This document shows positions 37,979 to 46,561 of a DNA stretch of 64,000 nucleotides, in pieces. Every line of letters begins with the position of its first letter. Position 1 is the first letter of the stretch. The stretch is taken from the NCBI GenBank assembly GCA_963809965.1, contig CAWELU010000038.1, forward strand, positions 124,001 to 188,000, given 5' to 3'. Origin of the DNA: CAIWHR01 sp963809965 (lineage in GTDB: Bacteria; Pseudomonadota; Gammaproteobacteria; Burkholderiales; Casimicrobiaceae). Below the pieces are notes generated by a model, which did not search any database, was not told where the DNA came from, and saw nothing but the letters and a program-made list of their open reading frames with translations. A program made the translations under genes and the position numbers.

Positions 37979-40522
37979 TCAGCCGAGTCTCGACAGCAGC
38001 GACTGCGCCTCCGTTTTTTGCTCGTCGTCGCCCTCGTGCATCACTTCCTGCAGAATCTCGCGGGCCCCTTCGACGTCACCCATTTCCTGGTATGCCTTGG
38101 CGAGGTCGAGCTTGGTCGCAGCGTCGTGCCACTGCCCGTCGAGCACGGATGGCGTCGGATCCTCGAAGGTAGTGCGCTCCGACTCGAACGACAGGTCGAG
38201 CTTGTCGAGCTCGATCGCCGCCTGAGGTCGCGCCAGCGCGGGCGCGGGCGTTGCCGGCTCGTCCGACGCGCTCTCGCGCGGTTGCGACCTCTGGAACGGC
38301 GCCGGTCGTTCCGATTGGTCGAGGTGGAAATCCAGATTCGAGGCCGGCGCTGCGGCGGACGCGCCTTCGAACGCTGCCGAAAGCGACGCCGATGCGCTCC
38401 TCGTCGATTTTTCGACCTCGCTTTCCGCGCCGGCAAGTATGTCCTGCGGCGTTTTCGGCTTCACCCCGGACGTCGGTGCGACCGAGATGTCTTCGTCGAG
38501 CCGGAAATCGAGCCCCGGCTCGGCCCCCATGTCGCTTGCGACGTCCACCGGGACCGTAGCACCGGTCGCTGGTTGCGCGTCCGGCGTCGCCGCCTTGGTG
38601 ATGACACCGACCGCCGCGGGAGCCGTGGTGGCCACGACGCCCGCGCCGGCTGCCAAACCCGTCGGCAGAGGCGGCACGCCCGCCTCGCCGAACATCGGAT
38701 TGTTCGGATCGAGTTGGCGTCCGAGACCGACCGCCTTTTGCCAGATCTCGCCCTTGCCCTGGGATACCGAGTACAACTCGCCGGCGATTGTCTCGAACGC
38801 CGATGGCTTGTTGTGCTGTGCGTGGATCTCGAGCAGCTTGAGGTAGATCTCCTGCCGCTGCGAATCCTTCTTAAGCGCATCCTTGAGGATTTCCTCGGCT
38901 TGCGCGTCGCGCCCATACGCGAGATAGACCTCGGCTTCCGCGATCGGATCGACTTCGTCGGTGTCGATGCTGCCCAGTCCCTCGCGGCTGAATTCGCTGG
39001 TCAGCGAGTTATCGCCGGTGTTGACCACCCCTCCGCCGGTGGAGCCGAACACCGTGTTCGTCTTGATGTCGGTGCCCGAGATGATGCTGTCCTCGAACTT
39101 CGTCGCCTTGCGCCGACGCGCCGCGATGATCGCGGCGATGCCGGCCAGCGAAAGCAGCGCGCCGCCGCCGATGGCCCACATCGGCGTGGTCGCGAAGAAA
39201 TCGTCGAAGAACGAGGGTTTGGGCGCGACGGCAGGCGCAGGCTTGGGCGCTTCCGCTTTGGGCGGCGGCGGCGGAGCCGCGGGAGCGGCCTTTGGCTCGG
39301 GCGCCTTCTCGGGTTCGGCCATCTTGGGTGCTTCCGCCGCCTTCGGCGGTTCCGCAGGCCTGGCAGCTTCCGGAACCGGGGCTGGCAGCGGCGCGACCTT
39401 CGGCGCCTCGGGGGCCTTGCCCTTGGCGGCATCGGCCTGCGCCTGGAGTTGCGCCGCGGTCTGACTCTTGAGTTCGATTGCGCGCTGCAGATCGTTCAGG
39501 GTCTTTTCGAGGTCCGCGATGCGCGTCTGGGCTTCCTTCAACGCCTTGTCGCGCGCGATCACCTCTTCGCCCGCTCCAGCGGTCACGCCCTTGGCCGGCA
39601 AGGCTTCGCGCGACACCTTGAGCTGATCGCGCCCGGGAACGACGGCCGGCGCCTTCTCCTCGACCGCGGTGCTGATCTTGCCCGCCGCCGCGCGGGCACC
39701 GGCGCCCTCGGCCGCGGGTGCCGCGCCTGCCAGGCGGTCGCGATACGCGCGCCAATCGGCTGCCTGGACCTGCACGATCTTCGCGGCTTCGGTCGGCGGC
39801 GTCGCGCCGACTTCTTCCGCGCGCGGAATGGTCACGATCGCGCCGGCGCGCAGCCGATTCATGTTGTCGCCGTCGAATGCGGACTCGTTGCTCTTGAACA
39901 GGGCAACGAGCATCTGCTCCAGCGTTGCCGAGGGGGGCTTGTTCTCGCCCGCAATCCGCGAAAGGGTATCGCCACGCCGGACCGTATACGTGCCCGGCCC
40001 CCCCGCCGAGGGCTCGGCCGCGGGCCGCGCTGCCGATGCCGCCGCCGGCGCGGCGGCACGCGGCGCGGGCGCGCCGGATCGCAACGGCGCCACGGGCTCG
40101 ACGGCCGGAGCTGCGGCCGCGACGCCAGGCGGATCGAGCAGGAACGTATAGGCCCGCACGACACGTCCCGAGGCCCAGTTCACCTCGACCAACAGATCGA
40201 GATAGGGCTCGCCCACACTCCCGGCGGTTGTGACCTTGAGAAATGCCTCGCCATTCGGAGCACGCTCGATCGTGACGCGGGAGCGGGTCAGGACGCTTTG
40301 GTAGGCAAGATTGTTCTGTCGGTAAAGCGCGGCATCCGCCACGCGCGCAGCCAGCGAATCGAGTTCTTCCTTGGTGGCCGCCGTCAGTTCGATCTGCGCC
40401 GACAGCGGCTGTCCCAGGCCGGAATTGACGGTCAGTTTGCCGAGGCCCAGCGGAAAGGCGGTGCCGGGGAGCGCTAGCGCCGCCGCCAACAAGCTCAGGC
40501 TATAGATGGGTTTTGCGCGCAT
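37979..40522 (-). CDS. fimV: FimV/HubP-type polar peptidoglycan-binding protein
   Basis: The 847-residue protein has a signal peptide (to about residue 24), the conserved N-terminal FimV domain (GKLTVNSGLGQPLSAQIEL), and a LysM domain at 177-233 (TYTVRRGDTLSRIAGENK ... TIPRAEEVG). A coiled coil follows around 322-362, then a Pro/Ala/Lys-rich segment and one transmembrane helix (MWAIGGGALLSLAGIAAIIA, 448-467). The cytoplasmic acidic part ends in the FimV C-terminal cap (DLAKAYQEMGDVEGAREIL ... LLSRLG). FimV organises the cell pole, twitching motility and polar protein placement. GGAAGGGG lies 6 bases before the ATG. It is followed by a strong terminator. Confidence 0.94.
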   Translation of the reverse strand: MRAKPIYSLSLLAAALALPGTAFPLGLGKLTVNSGLGQPLSAQIELTAATKEELDSLAARVADAALYRQNNLAYQSVLTRSRVTIERAPNGEAFLKVTTAGSVGEPYLDLLVEVNWASGRVVRAYTFLLDPPGVAAAAPAVEPVAPLRSGAPAPRAAAPAAASAARPAAEPSAGGPGTYTVRRGDTLSRIAGENKPPSATLEQMLVALFKSNESAFDGDNMNRLRAGAIVTIPRAEEVGATPPTEAAKIVQVQAADWRAYRDRLAGAAPAAEGAGARAAAGKISTAVEEKAPAVVPGRDQLKVSREALPAKGVTAGAGEEVIARDKALKEAQTRIADLEKTLNDLQRAIELKSQTAAQLQAQADAAKGKAPEAPKVAPLPAPVPEAARPAEPPKAAEAPKMAEPEKAPEPKAAPAAPPPPPKAEAPKPAPAVAPKPSFFDDFFATTPMWAIGGGALLSLAGIAAIIAARRRKATKFEDSIISGTDIKTNTVFGSTGGGVVNTGDNSLTSEFSREGLGSIDTDEVDPIAEAEVYLAYGRDAQAEEILKDALKKDSQRQEIYLKLLEIHAQHNKPSAFETIAGELYSVSQGKGEIWQKAVGLGRQLDPNNPMFGEAGVPPLPTGLAAGAGVVATTAPAAVGVITKAATPDAQPATGATVPVDVASDMGAEPGLDFRLDEDISVAPTSGVKPKTPQDILAGAESEVEKSTRSASASLSAAFEGASAAAPASNLDFHLDQSERPAPFQRSQPRESASDEPATPAPALARPQAAIELDKLDLSFESERTTFEDPTPSVLDGQWHDAATKLDLAKAYQEMGDVEGAREILQEVMHEGDDEQKTEAQSLLSRLG

Positions 40523-40557
40523 GCTGACCCCTTCCGAGTGTTCGGATTTTGCAAGCT

Positions 40558-40586
40558 AACATAACATCATGGGCTTAGCCACGCAA
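40558..40586 (-). promoter_or_regulatory. Candidate sigma-70 promoter of fimV
   Basis: On the minus strand TTGCGT (40581-40586) and TATGTT (40558-40563) are separated by 17 bases and end 35 bases before the fimV ATG. A 9-base direct repeat GCAAGCTAA (plus strand 40551-40559 and 40583-40591) brackets the element. The remaining gap to asd (40592-40919) contains no gene I can support. Confidence 0.4.
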
Positions 40587-40919
40587 GCTAAACCTCGGTA
40601 TTAGCTTTGCTTTTTCCCGCTTGCCCACGCGCCGTCCAAGACGAAATCATGCCAGCATCGTAATCGCGAGCGCAATGGCTAGCCCCGCCCCTTGTCGGGG
40701 ATCCCAGATCTTGTGCCCGCGCCGGGGTGAGTGACGCCCCCGGACGGATGTTGCATTCGCGTTGCAACCCGTCACGCTCCCAGCACCCGAGTTCTCCTGC
40801 GGGCGCGGCGGACGCGCACAAAACGTACGCAAACGTCCCACCCCGGCTGCCTTGTCAGCGAACCGGCGCAAAAGTGAAACGCGCCGAGGTCGGCTGACCA
40901 TTGCAGGGCGTTCCCGCGC

Positions 40920-42041
40920 TCAGTGCTCGATCAGGATCCGCACCATCCGTCGCAACGGCTCGGCGGCGCCCCACAGCAGCTGGTCGCCCACCGTAAACGC
41001 GCCGAGATAGTGTCCGCCCATCACGAGCTTCCGCAAGCGCCCCACCGGAATTTCCAACGTGCCGGTCACCGCTGCCGGTGTCAGCCGGCGGATGCTGTCA
41101 TCGCGCGTATTCGGCACCACGCGCACCCACTCGTTCGCCGAGGCGAGCAATTGCTCGATCTCGGCCAACGGTACGTCTTCGCGCAGCTTGATCGTCAATG
41201 CCTGGCTGTGGCAGCGCATCGCGCCGATGCGCACGCAGATCGAATCCACCGGAACGATCCCGGTGCCGGATCCCGCGGTGCGGCCGAGGATCTTGTTCGT
41301 TTCGGCTCCTCCCTTCCACTCCTCGCGACTCGTTCCGTTGCCGAGATCCTTGTCGATCCACGGGATCAGGCTGCCGGCCAACGGCACGCCGAAGTGCTCC
41401 GTCGGGAAAGCGGGGTCCCGCAGGATGCCGGCAACTTCGCGATCGATGTCGAGGATGGCGGACGACGGGTCGGCAAGCAGCTCCTTCGCCGCCATGTGCG
41501 CCTCGCCCATCTGCTGCAGGAGCTCACGCATGTTCTGCGCTCCGGCGCCGGAGGCTGCCTGATACGTCATGCAGGTCATCCACTCGATCAGGTCGCGCTG
41601 GAACAATCCGGCCAACGCCATCATCATCAGACTGACGGTGCAGTTGCCGCCGATATAGTTGCGCACACCCCGCGCCAGCGCCGCGTCGATCACCGGGCGA
41701 TTGACCGGGTCGAGGATAATCACCGCGTCGTCGGCCATCCGCAGCGCCGACGCCGCGTCGATCCAGTAACCCTTCCAGCCTGCCGCCCTCAGGCGCGGAA
41801 ATACGTCGTTCGTGTAGTCGCCGCCCTGACAGGTGACGATGGCATCGAGCGCCGCGAGTGCGTCGATGTCGGTCGCGTCCCCTAGCGGCGGCACGGCCTT
41901 CCCCACGGCCGGGCCCTTGCCTCCGACGTTCGACGTCGTGAAGAACACCGGCTCGATCAGCTCGAAATCCCGCTCCTCGAGCATCCGCTGCGTCAGGACC
42001 GAACCCACCATCCCCCGCCAACCGACAAATCCCACTCGCAT
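40920..42041 (-). CDS. asd: Aspartate-semialdehyde dehydrogenase
   Basis: Reduces aspartyl phosphate to the semialdehyde for Lys, Met, Thr and diaminopimelate. The 373-residue protein is of the Escherichia coli type. It shows the NADP loop GWRGMVGSVL, the catalytic Cys134 in YIGGNCTVSLMM, and the substrate-binding region around IGAMRCHSQALTIKL. ATG 42041 is chosen over an in-frame TTG two codons upstream. It lies between leuB (84-base gap) and fimV, as in other Betaproteobacteria. Confidence 0.96.
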   Translation of the reverse strand: MRVGFVGWRGMVGSVLTQRMLEERDFELIEPVFFTTSNVGGKGPAVGKAVPPLGDATDIDALAALDAIVTCQGGDYTNDVFPRLRAAGWKGYWIDAASALRMADDAVIILDPVNRPVIDAALARGVRNYIGGNCTVSLMMMALAGLFQRDLIEWMTCMTYQAASGAGAQNMRELLQQMGEAHMAAKELLADPSSAILDIDREVAGILRDPAFPTEHFGVPLAGSLIPWIDKDLGNGTSREEWKGGAETNKILGRTAGSGTGIVPVDSICVRIGAMRCHSQALTIKLREDVPLAEIEQLLASANEWVRVVPNTRDDSIRRLTPAAVTGTLEIPVGRLRKLVMGGHYLGAFTVGDQLLWGAAEPLRRMVRILIEH

Positions 42042-42125
42042 GATCAACTCAATCCGAAAGAATTAAACACATGGTCAGCCCGAACCGGACGATCGACGCT
42101 CGATGCCATAGAGCGGGTTGCTCGG

Positions 42126-43190
42126 CTACAGTGCCACCACCACCGCATCGCCCATCGCCGCGCACCCGATCGCCGTCTCGCCCGGTCCCGCGATGTCGCC
42201 GGTGCGAATGCCGGCCGCCAGCACGGCGCGAACCGCCCGCTCGATACGATCCGCGACGTCAGCGCGCGAGAACGTGTAGCGAAACATCATCGTCAGCGAA
42301 AGGATCGTTGCCAACGGATTCGCCCGATCCTGGCCCGCGATGTCCGGCGCGGAGCCGTGGATGGGCTCGTAGAGCCCCTTGCCGCGCGCGTCGAGCGATG
42401 CGGAGGGCAGCATCCCGATCGAACCCGCCAACATCGACGCTTCGTCGGACAGTATGTCGCCGAAGAGGTTGCCGGTGACAAGCACGTCGAACTGCTTCGG
42501 ATTGCGCACGAGCTGCATCGCGGCGTTGTCGACGTACATGTGCGTGAGCGCGACATCCGGATAGTCCCGCGCGAGCGCCGAGACGATCTCGCGCCACAGG
42601 ATGCTGGTGTCGAGCACGTTGGCCTTGTCCACCGAGCACAGCCGACGGCTGCGCCGGCGTGCCGTCTCGAAGCCGACCACGGCGATCCGGCGAATCTCGC
42701 TCTCGGCATAGAGCATCGTGTCGAAGCCCTCGGCCTCGCCGGCGGCGTTGCGCCGACGTCCACGCGGCTGCCCGAAATAGACGTCGCCCGTCAGCTCGCG
42801 AATGATCATCAGGTCAAGACCGGCGACAACGTCCGGCTTCAGCGTCGACGCCGCCGCAAGCTCCGGATACAGCAGCGCCGGCCGCAGGTTGGCGAACAGC
42901 CCGAGCAACTTGCGCAGACCGAGTATTCCCTGTTCGGGCCGCAACGCTCGTTGCAGCGAGTCGTAGCGGGGCCCGCCCACCGCGCCGAGCAAGATCGCAT
43001 CGGCGGCGTGCGCCAGCCGTTGCGTCGCCTCGGGCAGCGGATGTCCGGCGGCGTCGTAACCCGCACCGCCGACGGGAGCGTATTCCGTTTCCACCGGCAA
43101 TCCGTCGCGGCGCAGCGCCTCGAGCACCTTCGCCGCTTCCCCGACGATCTCCGGCCCGATTCCGTCGCCGGGAAGGATCGCAATCTTCAT
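42126..43190 (-). CDS. leuB: 3-Isopropylmalate dehydrogenase
   Basis: The 354-residue decarboxylating dehydrogenase starts MKIAILPGDGIGPEIV. Substrate-binding Arg residues lie in LRKLLGLFANLRPAL and MIIRELTGDVYFG, the catalytic Lys and Asp in VDKANVLDTSILWR and FDVLVTGNLFGDILSD, and the NAD-specific GSAPDIAGQDRANP near the end. ATG 43190 fits the family start; the frame runs eleven codons further. The 126-base gap to leuD includes a small palindrome (CGCGCGTAGCGCGCG) of unknown role. Confidence 0.96.
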   Translation of the reverse strand: MKIAILPGDGIGPEIVGEAAKVLEALRRDGLPVETEYAPVGGAGYDAAGHPLPEATQRLAHAADAILLGAVGGPRYDSLQRALRPEQGILGLRKLLGLFANLRPALLYPELAAASTLKPDVVAGLDLMIIRELTGDVYFGQPRGRRRNAAGEAEGFDTMLYAESEIRRIAVVGFETARRRSRRLCSVDKANVLDTSILWREIVSALARDYPDVALTHMYVDNAAMQLVRNPKQFDVLVTGNLFGDILSDEASMLAGSIGMLPSASLDARGKGLYEPIHGSAPDIAGQDRANPLATILSLTMMFRYTFSRADVADRIERAVRAVLAAGIRTGDIAGPGETAIGCAAMGDAVVVAL

Positions 43191-43316
43191 GTTGCCGCCG
43201 CGGCCTCCCTCACCGTCATGCAATGCTAGCGCCGAGCGTCGGCCGCAAGCGTCGACTCGCCTGGTCGCATCCCCACGCGCGTAGCGCGCGGGCCCCCTGC
43301 TTCCCGTCTCGCGCCG

Positions 43317-43955
43317 CTAGACGAGCCATGGCTGCTCCGCATGCCAGCGCGCCTCGAACGCACCGATCGCTTCGGCGTGCTGCAGCGTGAGGCCGATGTC
43401 GTCGAGGCCGTGCAGCAGCCTGTGCTTGCGCAGCGGCTCGATGTCGAAACCGTACGTGTGCGAGCCATCCGGCGATGCCACCGACTGCCGCTCGAGATCG
43501 ATCGTGAGCCTGAACCCCGGGAAGGCCTTCACCGCGGCGAACAGCGCATCCATCTCCCTGTCCGCAAGCACGACGGGGAGCAGCCCGTTCTTGAAGCAGT
43601 TGTTGAAGAAGATGTCGGCGTACGAAGGCGCGATGAGCGCGCGGAAGCCGTAGTCGGCCAGCGCCCAGGGCGCATGCTCGCGCGAACTGCCGCAGCCGAA
43701 GTTTCGGCGCGCAAGAAGTATCTGCGCCCCACGATAACGCGGTTCGTTGAGAACGAAATCCGGGTTCAGCGGGCGGGTCGCGTTGTCCATCCCGGGCTCG
43801 CCCTGGTCGAGATAGCGCCAGGCATCGAACAGGTTGACGCCGAAGCCCGACCGCTTGATCGACTTCAGGAACTGCTTCGGAATGATTGCATCGGTGTCGA
43901 CATTGGCCCGGTCGAGCGGCGCCACCAATCCGGTAAGCGAGCGAAACGGTTCCAT
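43317..43955 (-). CDS. leuD: 3-Isopropylmalate dehydratase small subunit
   Basis: The 212-residue swivel-domain subunit has TDAIIPKQFLKSIKRSGFG near the N-terminus and the conserved RNFGCGSSREHAPWALADYG in the middle, followed by APSYADIFFNNCFKNGLLPV. It works with LeuC in the isomerisation of 2-isopropylmalate. ATG 43955 matches the family start. The entericidin gene lies eight bases upstream and leuC beyond it. Confidence 0.96.
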   Translation of the reverse strand: MEPFRSLTGLVAPLDRANVDTDAIIPKQFLKSIKRSGFGVNLFDAWRYLDQGEPGMDNATRPLNPDFVLNEPRYRGAQILLARRNFGCGSSREHAPWALADYGFRALIAPSYADIFFNNCFKNGLLPVVLADREMDALFAAVKAFPGFRLTIDLERQSVASPDGSHTYGFDIEPLRKHRLLHGLDDIGLTLQHAEAIGAFEARWHAEQPWLV

Positions 43956-43963
43956 GGCGCCCG

Positions 43964-44107
43964 CTAGTAGGTTTTCGACTTTTCCGCGGCCTTCTCGATG
44001 GCGCCGCCGGTGGCCTTGATGTCCTTGCCGGCGCCCTCGATCGTGTTGCACCCGCCCACGGCGAAGGCAACGGCCAGCGCGACTGCCGCAATCAGCATGC
44101 TCCACAT
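43964..44107 (-). CDS. Entericidin-like small lipoprotein
   Basis: A 47-residue peptide: MWSMLIAAVALAVAFAVGG followed by lipobox Cys20 and the entericidin-type mature part CNTIEGAGKDIKATGGAIEK. A strong AAGGAG ribosome site lies 7 bases before ATG 44107. Entericidins are small cell-envelope lipoproteins; the A/B pair of Escherichia coli acts as antidote and toxin, but isolated betaproteobacterial homologues have no proven role. It sits inside the leu operon between leuC (23 bases) and leuD (8 bases), so it is co-expressed with leucine synthesis. Confidence 0.88.
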   Translation of the reverse strand: MWSMLIAAVALAVAFAVGGCNTIEGAGKDIKATGGAIEKAAEKSKTY

Positions 44108-44130
44108 GTCGGATCTCCTTGGCGACACGT

Positions 44131-45540
44131 TCAAACCAGCCGCCGGACGTCGACGAAATGCCCCGCGATTGCCGCAGCGGCCGCCATGGCCGGACTGACG
44201 AGGTGGGTGCGCCCACCTGCACCTTGCCGACCCTCGAAGTTGCGGTTCGACGTCGAGGCACAGCGCTCGCCCGGCTCGAGCCGGTCCTCGTTCATCGCGA
44301 GGCACATCGAGCAACCGGGCTCGCGCCAGTCGAAGCCCGCATCCCGGAAGACGCGGTCGAGGCCCTCGCGTTCTGCCTGTTCTTTCACGAGACCGGAGCC
44401 CGGAACGACCATCGCATGCTTCACCGTCGACGCCACCCGGCGCCCGCGGGCAATCGCCGCAGCGACACGCAGATCCTCGATTCGCGAATTGGTGCACGAC
44501 CCGATGAAGATCCGATCGAGCGCGACCTCGGCGATCGGCGTGTTGGGCTGGAGGCCCATGTACACCAGCGCGCGTTCCATGCCGTCGCGTCGCGTCGCGT
44601 CCTTCTCGTCGTCGGGATCGGGCACCCGATCCTCGATGGAGATCACCATCTCCGGCGACGTGCCCCAGGTGACTTGGGGCGCGAGCTGCGCCGCATCGAG
44701 CGGGACAATGGCGTCGAATGCCGCGCCCTCGTCGCTCCGAAGTGTGCGCCAGTATTCGACCGCGCGGTCCCACAGCTCGACCTTGGGCGCGAACGGGCGG
44801 CCGCGCAGGTATTCGATCGTGCGTTCGTCGACGGCGACCATGCCGGCGCGCGCGCCGGCCTCGATGGCCATGTTGCAGATCGTCATCCGGCCTTCCATCG
44901 ACAACGCCCGCACCGCGCTGCCCGCGAATTCGATCGCGTAGCCGGTGCCGCCGGCCGTGCCGATCCGCCCGATGACCGCGAGTGCCAAATCCTTCGCTGA
45001 AACTCCAGCCGGCAGCCGGCCGTCCGCGCGGATCAGCATCGACTTCGCCTTCTTCAGCAGCAGGCATTGCGTGGCGAGCACGTGCTCGACTTCAGAGGTC
45101 CCGATCCCGAGCGCGAGCGCCGCGAATGCACCGTGCGTGCTCGTGTGCGAATCACCGCAGACGACGGTCATGCCCGGAAGCGTCGCGCCCTGCTCGGGGC
45201 CGATCACGTGAACGATTCCCTGCCGGTGATCGCGAAACGGAAAATACGCCTTCGCGCCGTGCGAACGGATGTTCGCGTCGAGGGTCTCGACCTGCGTCCG
45301 CGAGATCGGGTCGCGAATGCCTTCGTGCCAGTTCCGGGTCGGCGTGTTGTGGTCTGCGGTCGCAACGATCGATGCGACGCGCCAGGGCTTGCGCCCCGCG
45401 AGCTTCAACCCCTCGTAGGCCTGCGGACTCGTTACCTCGTGGACGAGGTGCCGGTCGATGTAGACGAGGGCCGTGCCATCCGTCTCGGTGCGGACGACGT
45501 GGCTGTCCCAGAGTTTGTCGTAGAGCGTGCGCGCAACCAT
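44131..45540 (-). CDS. leuC: 3-Isopropylmalate dehydratase large subunit
   Basis: The 469-residue aconitase-family subunit has the Fe-S ligand Cys residues in FIGSCTNSRIEDL and EPGCSMCLAMNED, plus VVCGDSHTSTHGAFAALA with the active-site region. ATG 45540 starts MVARTLYDKLWDSHVV, typical of the family. It is the first gene of the minus-strand leuCDB-asd group. The 84-base gap to miaA must hold its promoter, but I see only weak hexamers there. Confidence 0.96.
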   Translation of the reverse strand: MVARTLYDKLWDSHVVRTETDGTALVYIDRHLVHEVTSPQAYEGLKLAGRKPWRVASIVATADHNTPTRNWHEGIRDPISRTQVETLDANIRSHGAKAYFPFRDHRQGIVHVIGPEQGATLPGMTVVCGDSHTSTHGAFAALALGIGTSEVEHVLATQCLLLKKAKSMLIRADGRLPAGVSAKDLALAVIGRIGTAGGTGYAIEFAGSAVRALSMEGRMTICNMAIEAGARAGMVAVDERTIEYLRGRPFAPKVELWDRAVEYWRTLRSDEGAAFDAIVPLDAAQLAPQVTWGTSPEMVISIEDRVPDPDDEKDATRRDGMERALVYMGLQPNTPIAEVALDRIFIGSCTNSRIEDLRVAAAIARGRRVASTVKHAMVVPGSGLVKEQAEREGLDRVFRDAGFDWREPGCSMCLAMNEDRLEPGERCASTSNRNFEGRQGAGGRTHLVSPAMAAAAAIAGHFVDVRRLV

Positions 45541-45624
45541 GGTATGCAGTATTGCAATCAGGACCGCCGGGGATCCCGGATGTTCGGCACCAAAGGCAAA
45601 TTATTGCACGGCAGCATGACGCTG

Positions 45625-46557
45625 TCAGGCCGAGCGCACGCCCGACGCCGTGAGCAGGGACGTCAGAGTGTCGGCCATTCCCGATACCATCGGATCGAAG
45701 ATGTGCGCGCGGGTCGCCCGTAGCCACGTGAGTTGGCGCCGCGCGAGCTGGCGGGTGGCGGCGATGCCACGTGTGCGCAGCATCCCGGCATCGATTCGGC
45801 CCTCGACGAATTCCCATGCCTGCCGGTACCCGACGCAGCGCATCGATGGAAGCTCGGGCGTGAGCGCATACCGCGAGCGCAGCCCGCGCAATTCCGCGAC
45901 GAGGCCCGCTGCCAGCATCGCATCGAACCGGTCCGCGATCGAAGCATGCAGCCGCGCGCGGTCCGACGGCAGCAGCGCGATCCGCAAGGTCGGACCCAGC
46001 GCTTCGCCGGATTCGCGCGCACCCTGGATTTCCGACATCGGCCGGCCGGCGATCTCGAATACCTCGAGCGCCCGCTGGATGCGCTGCGGGTCCGTCGGAC
46101 CCACCCGCGCCGCCGTGACCGGATCGACGCGCATAAGCTCGGCGTGCAGCGCAGGCAATCCCACCAGCTTCGCGCGCGCTTCGAGCCTCGCGCGCACCTG
46201 CGGATCGGCCGGCGGCAATGCGGAAAGGCCTTCCAGGAGCGCCTTGAAGTAGAGCATCGTGCCGCCGACCAGGAGCGGGATTCTTCCGCGTGCACGGATC
46301 GCGGCGACGGCGGTGAGCGCGTCGGCGCGAAATCTCGCCGCCGAGTAGCTTTCGGTCGGATCGATGAGATCGAGCAGATGGTGCGGTACGCGGGCACGCG
46401 TGCCGCGATCCGGTTTCGCGGTGCCGATGTCCATGCCCCGGTAAACCTGCGCCGAGTCGACGCTGACGATTTCGCAGCGGAACCGCTCGGCCAGCGCGAG
46501 CGCCAACGCACTCTTGCCCGACGCGGTCGGGCCCATCAGCAGCACAGCCGGAATCAA
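45625..46557 (-). CDS. miaA: tRNA dimethylallyltransferase
   Basis: Isopentenylates A37 of tRNAs reading UNN codons. It has the P-loop LMGPTASGKSALALALAE (residues 7-24), DSAQVYRGMDIGTAKP with the catalytic Asp and tRNA-contact residues, PHHLLDLIDPTESYSAARF, and the C-terminal SMRCVGYRQAWEFVEG. The start is TTG at 46555-46557, four bases after the mutL stop; no in-frame ATG keeps the P-loop. 310 residues is the normal length. The mutL-miaA pair is conserved in Proteobacteria. Confidence 0.95.
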   Translation of the reverse strand: MIPAVLLMGPTASGKSALALALAERFRCEIVSVDSAQVYRGMDIGTAKPDRGTRARVPHHLLDLIDPTESYSAARFRADALTAVAAIRARGRIPLLVGGTMLYFKALLEGLSALPPADPQVRARLEARAKLVGLPALHAELMRVDPVTAARVGPTDPQRIQRALEVFEIAGRPMSEIQGARESGEALGPTLRIALLPSDRARLHASIADRFDAMLAAGLVAELRGLRSRYALTPELPSMRCVGYRQAWEFVEGRIDAGMLRTRGIAATRQLARRQLTWLRATRAHIFDPMVSGMADTLTSLLTASGVRSA

Positions 46558-46561
46558 GGAC

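Noticed and set aside
44580..44605. Tandem GTCGC repeats
   Set aside because: They lie inside leuC in a normal coding frame (Asp/Ala/Thr/Arg codons on the minus strand).
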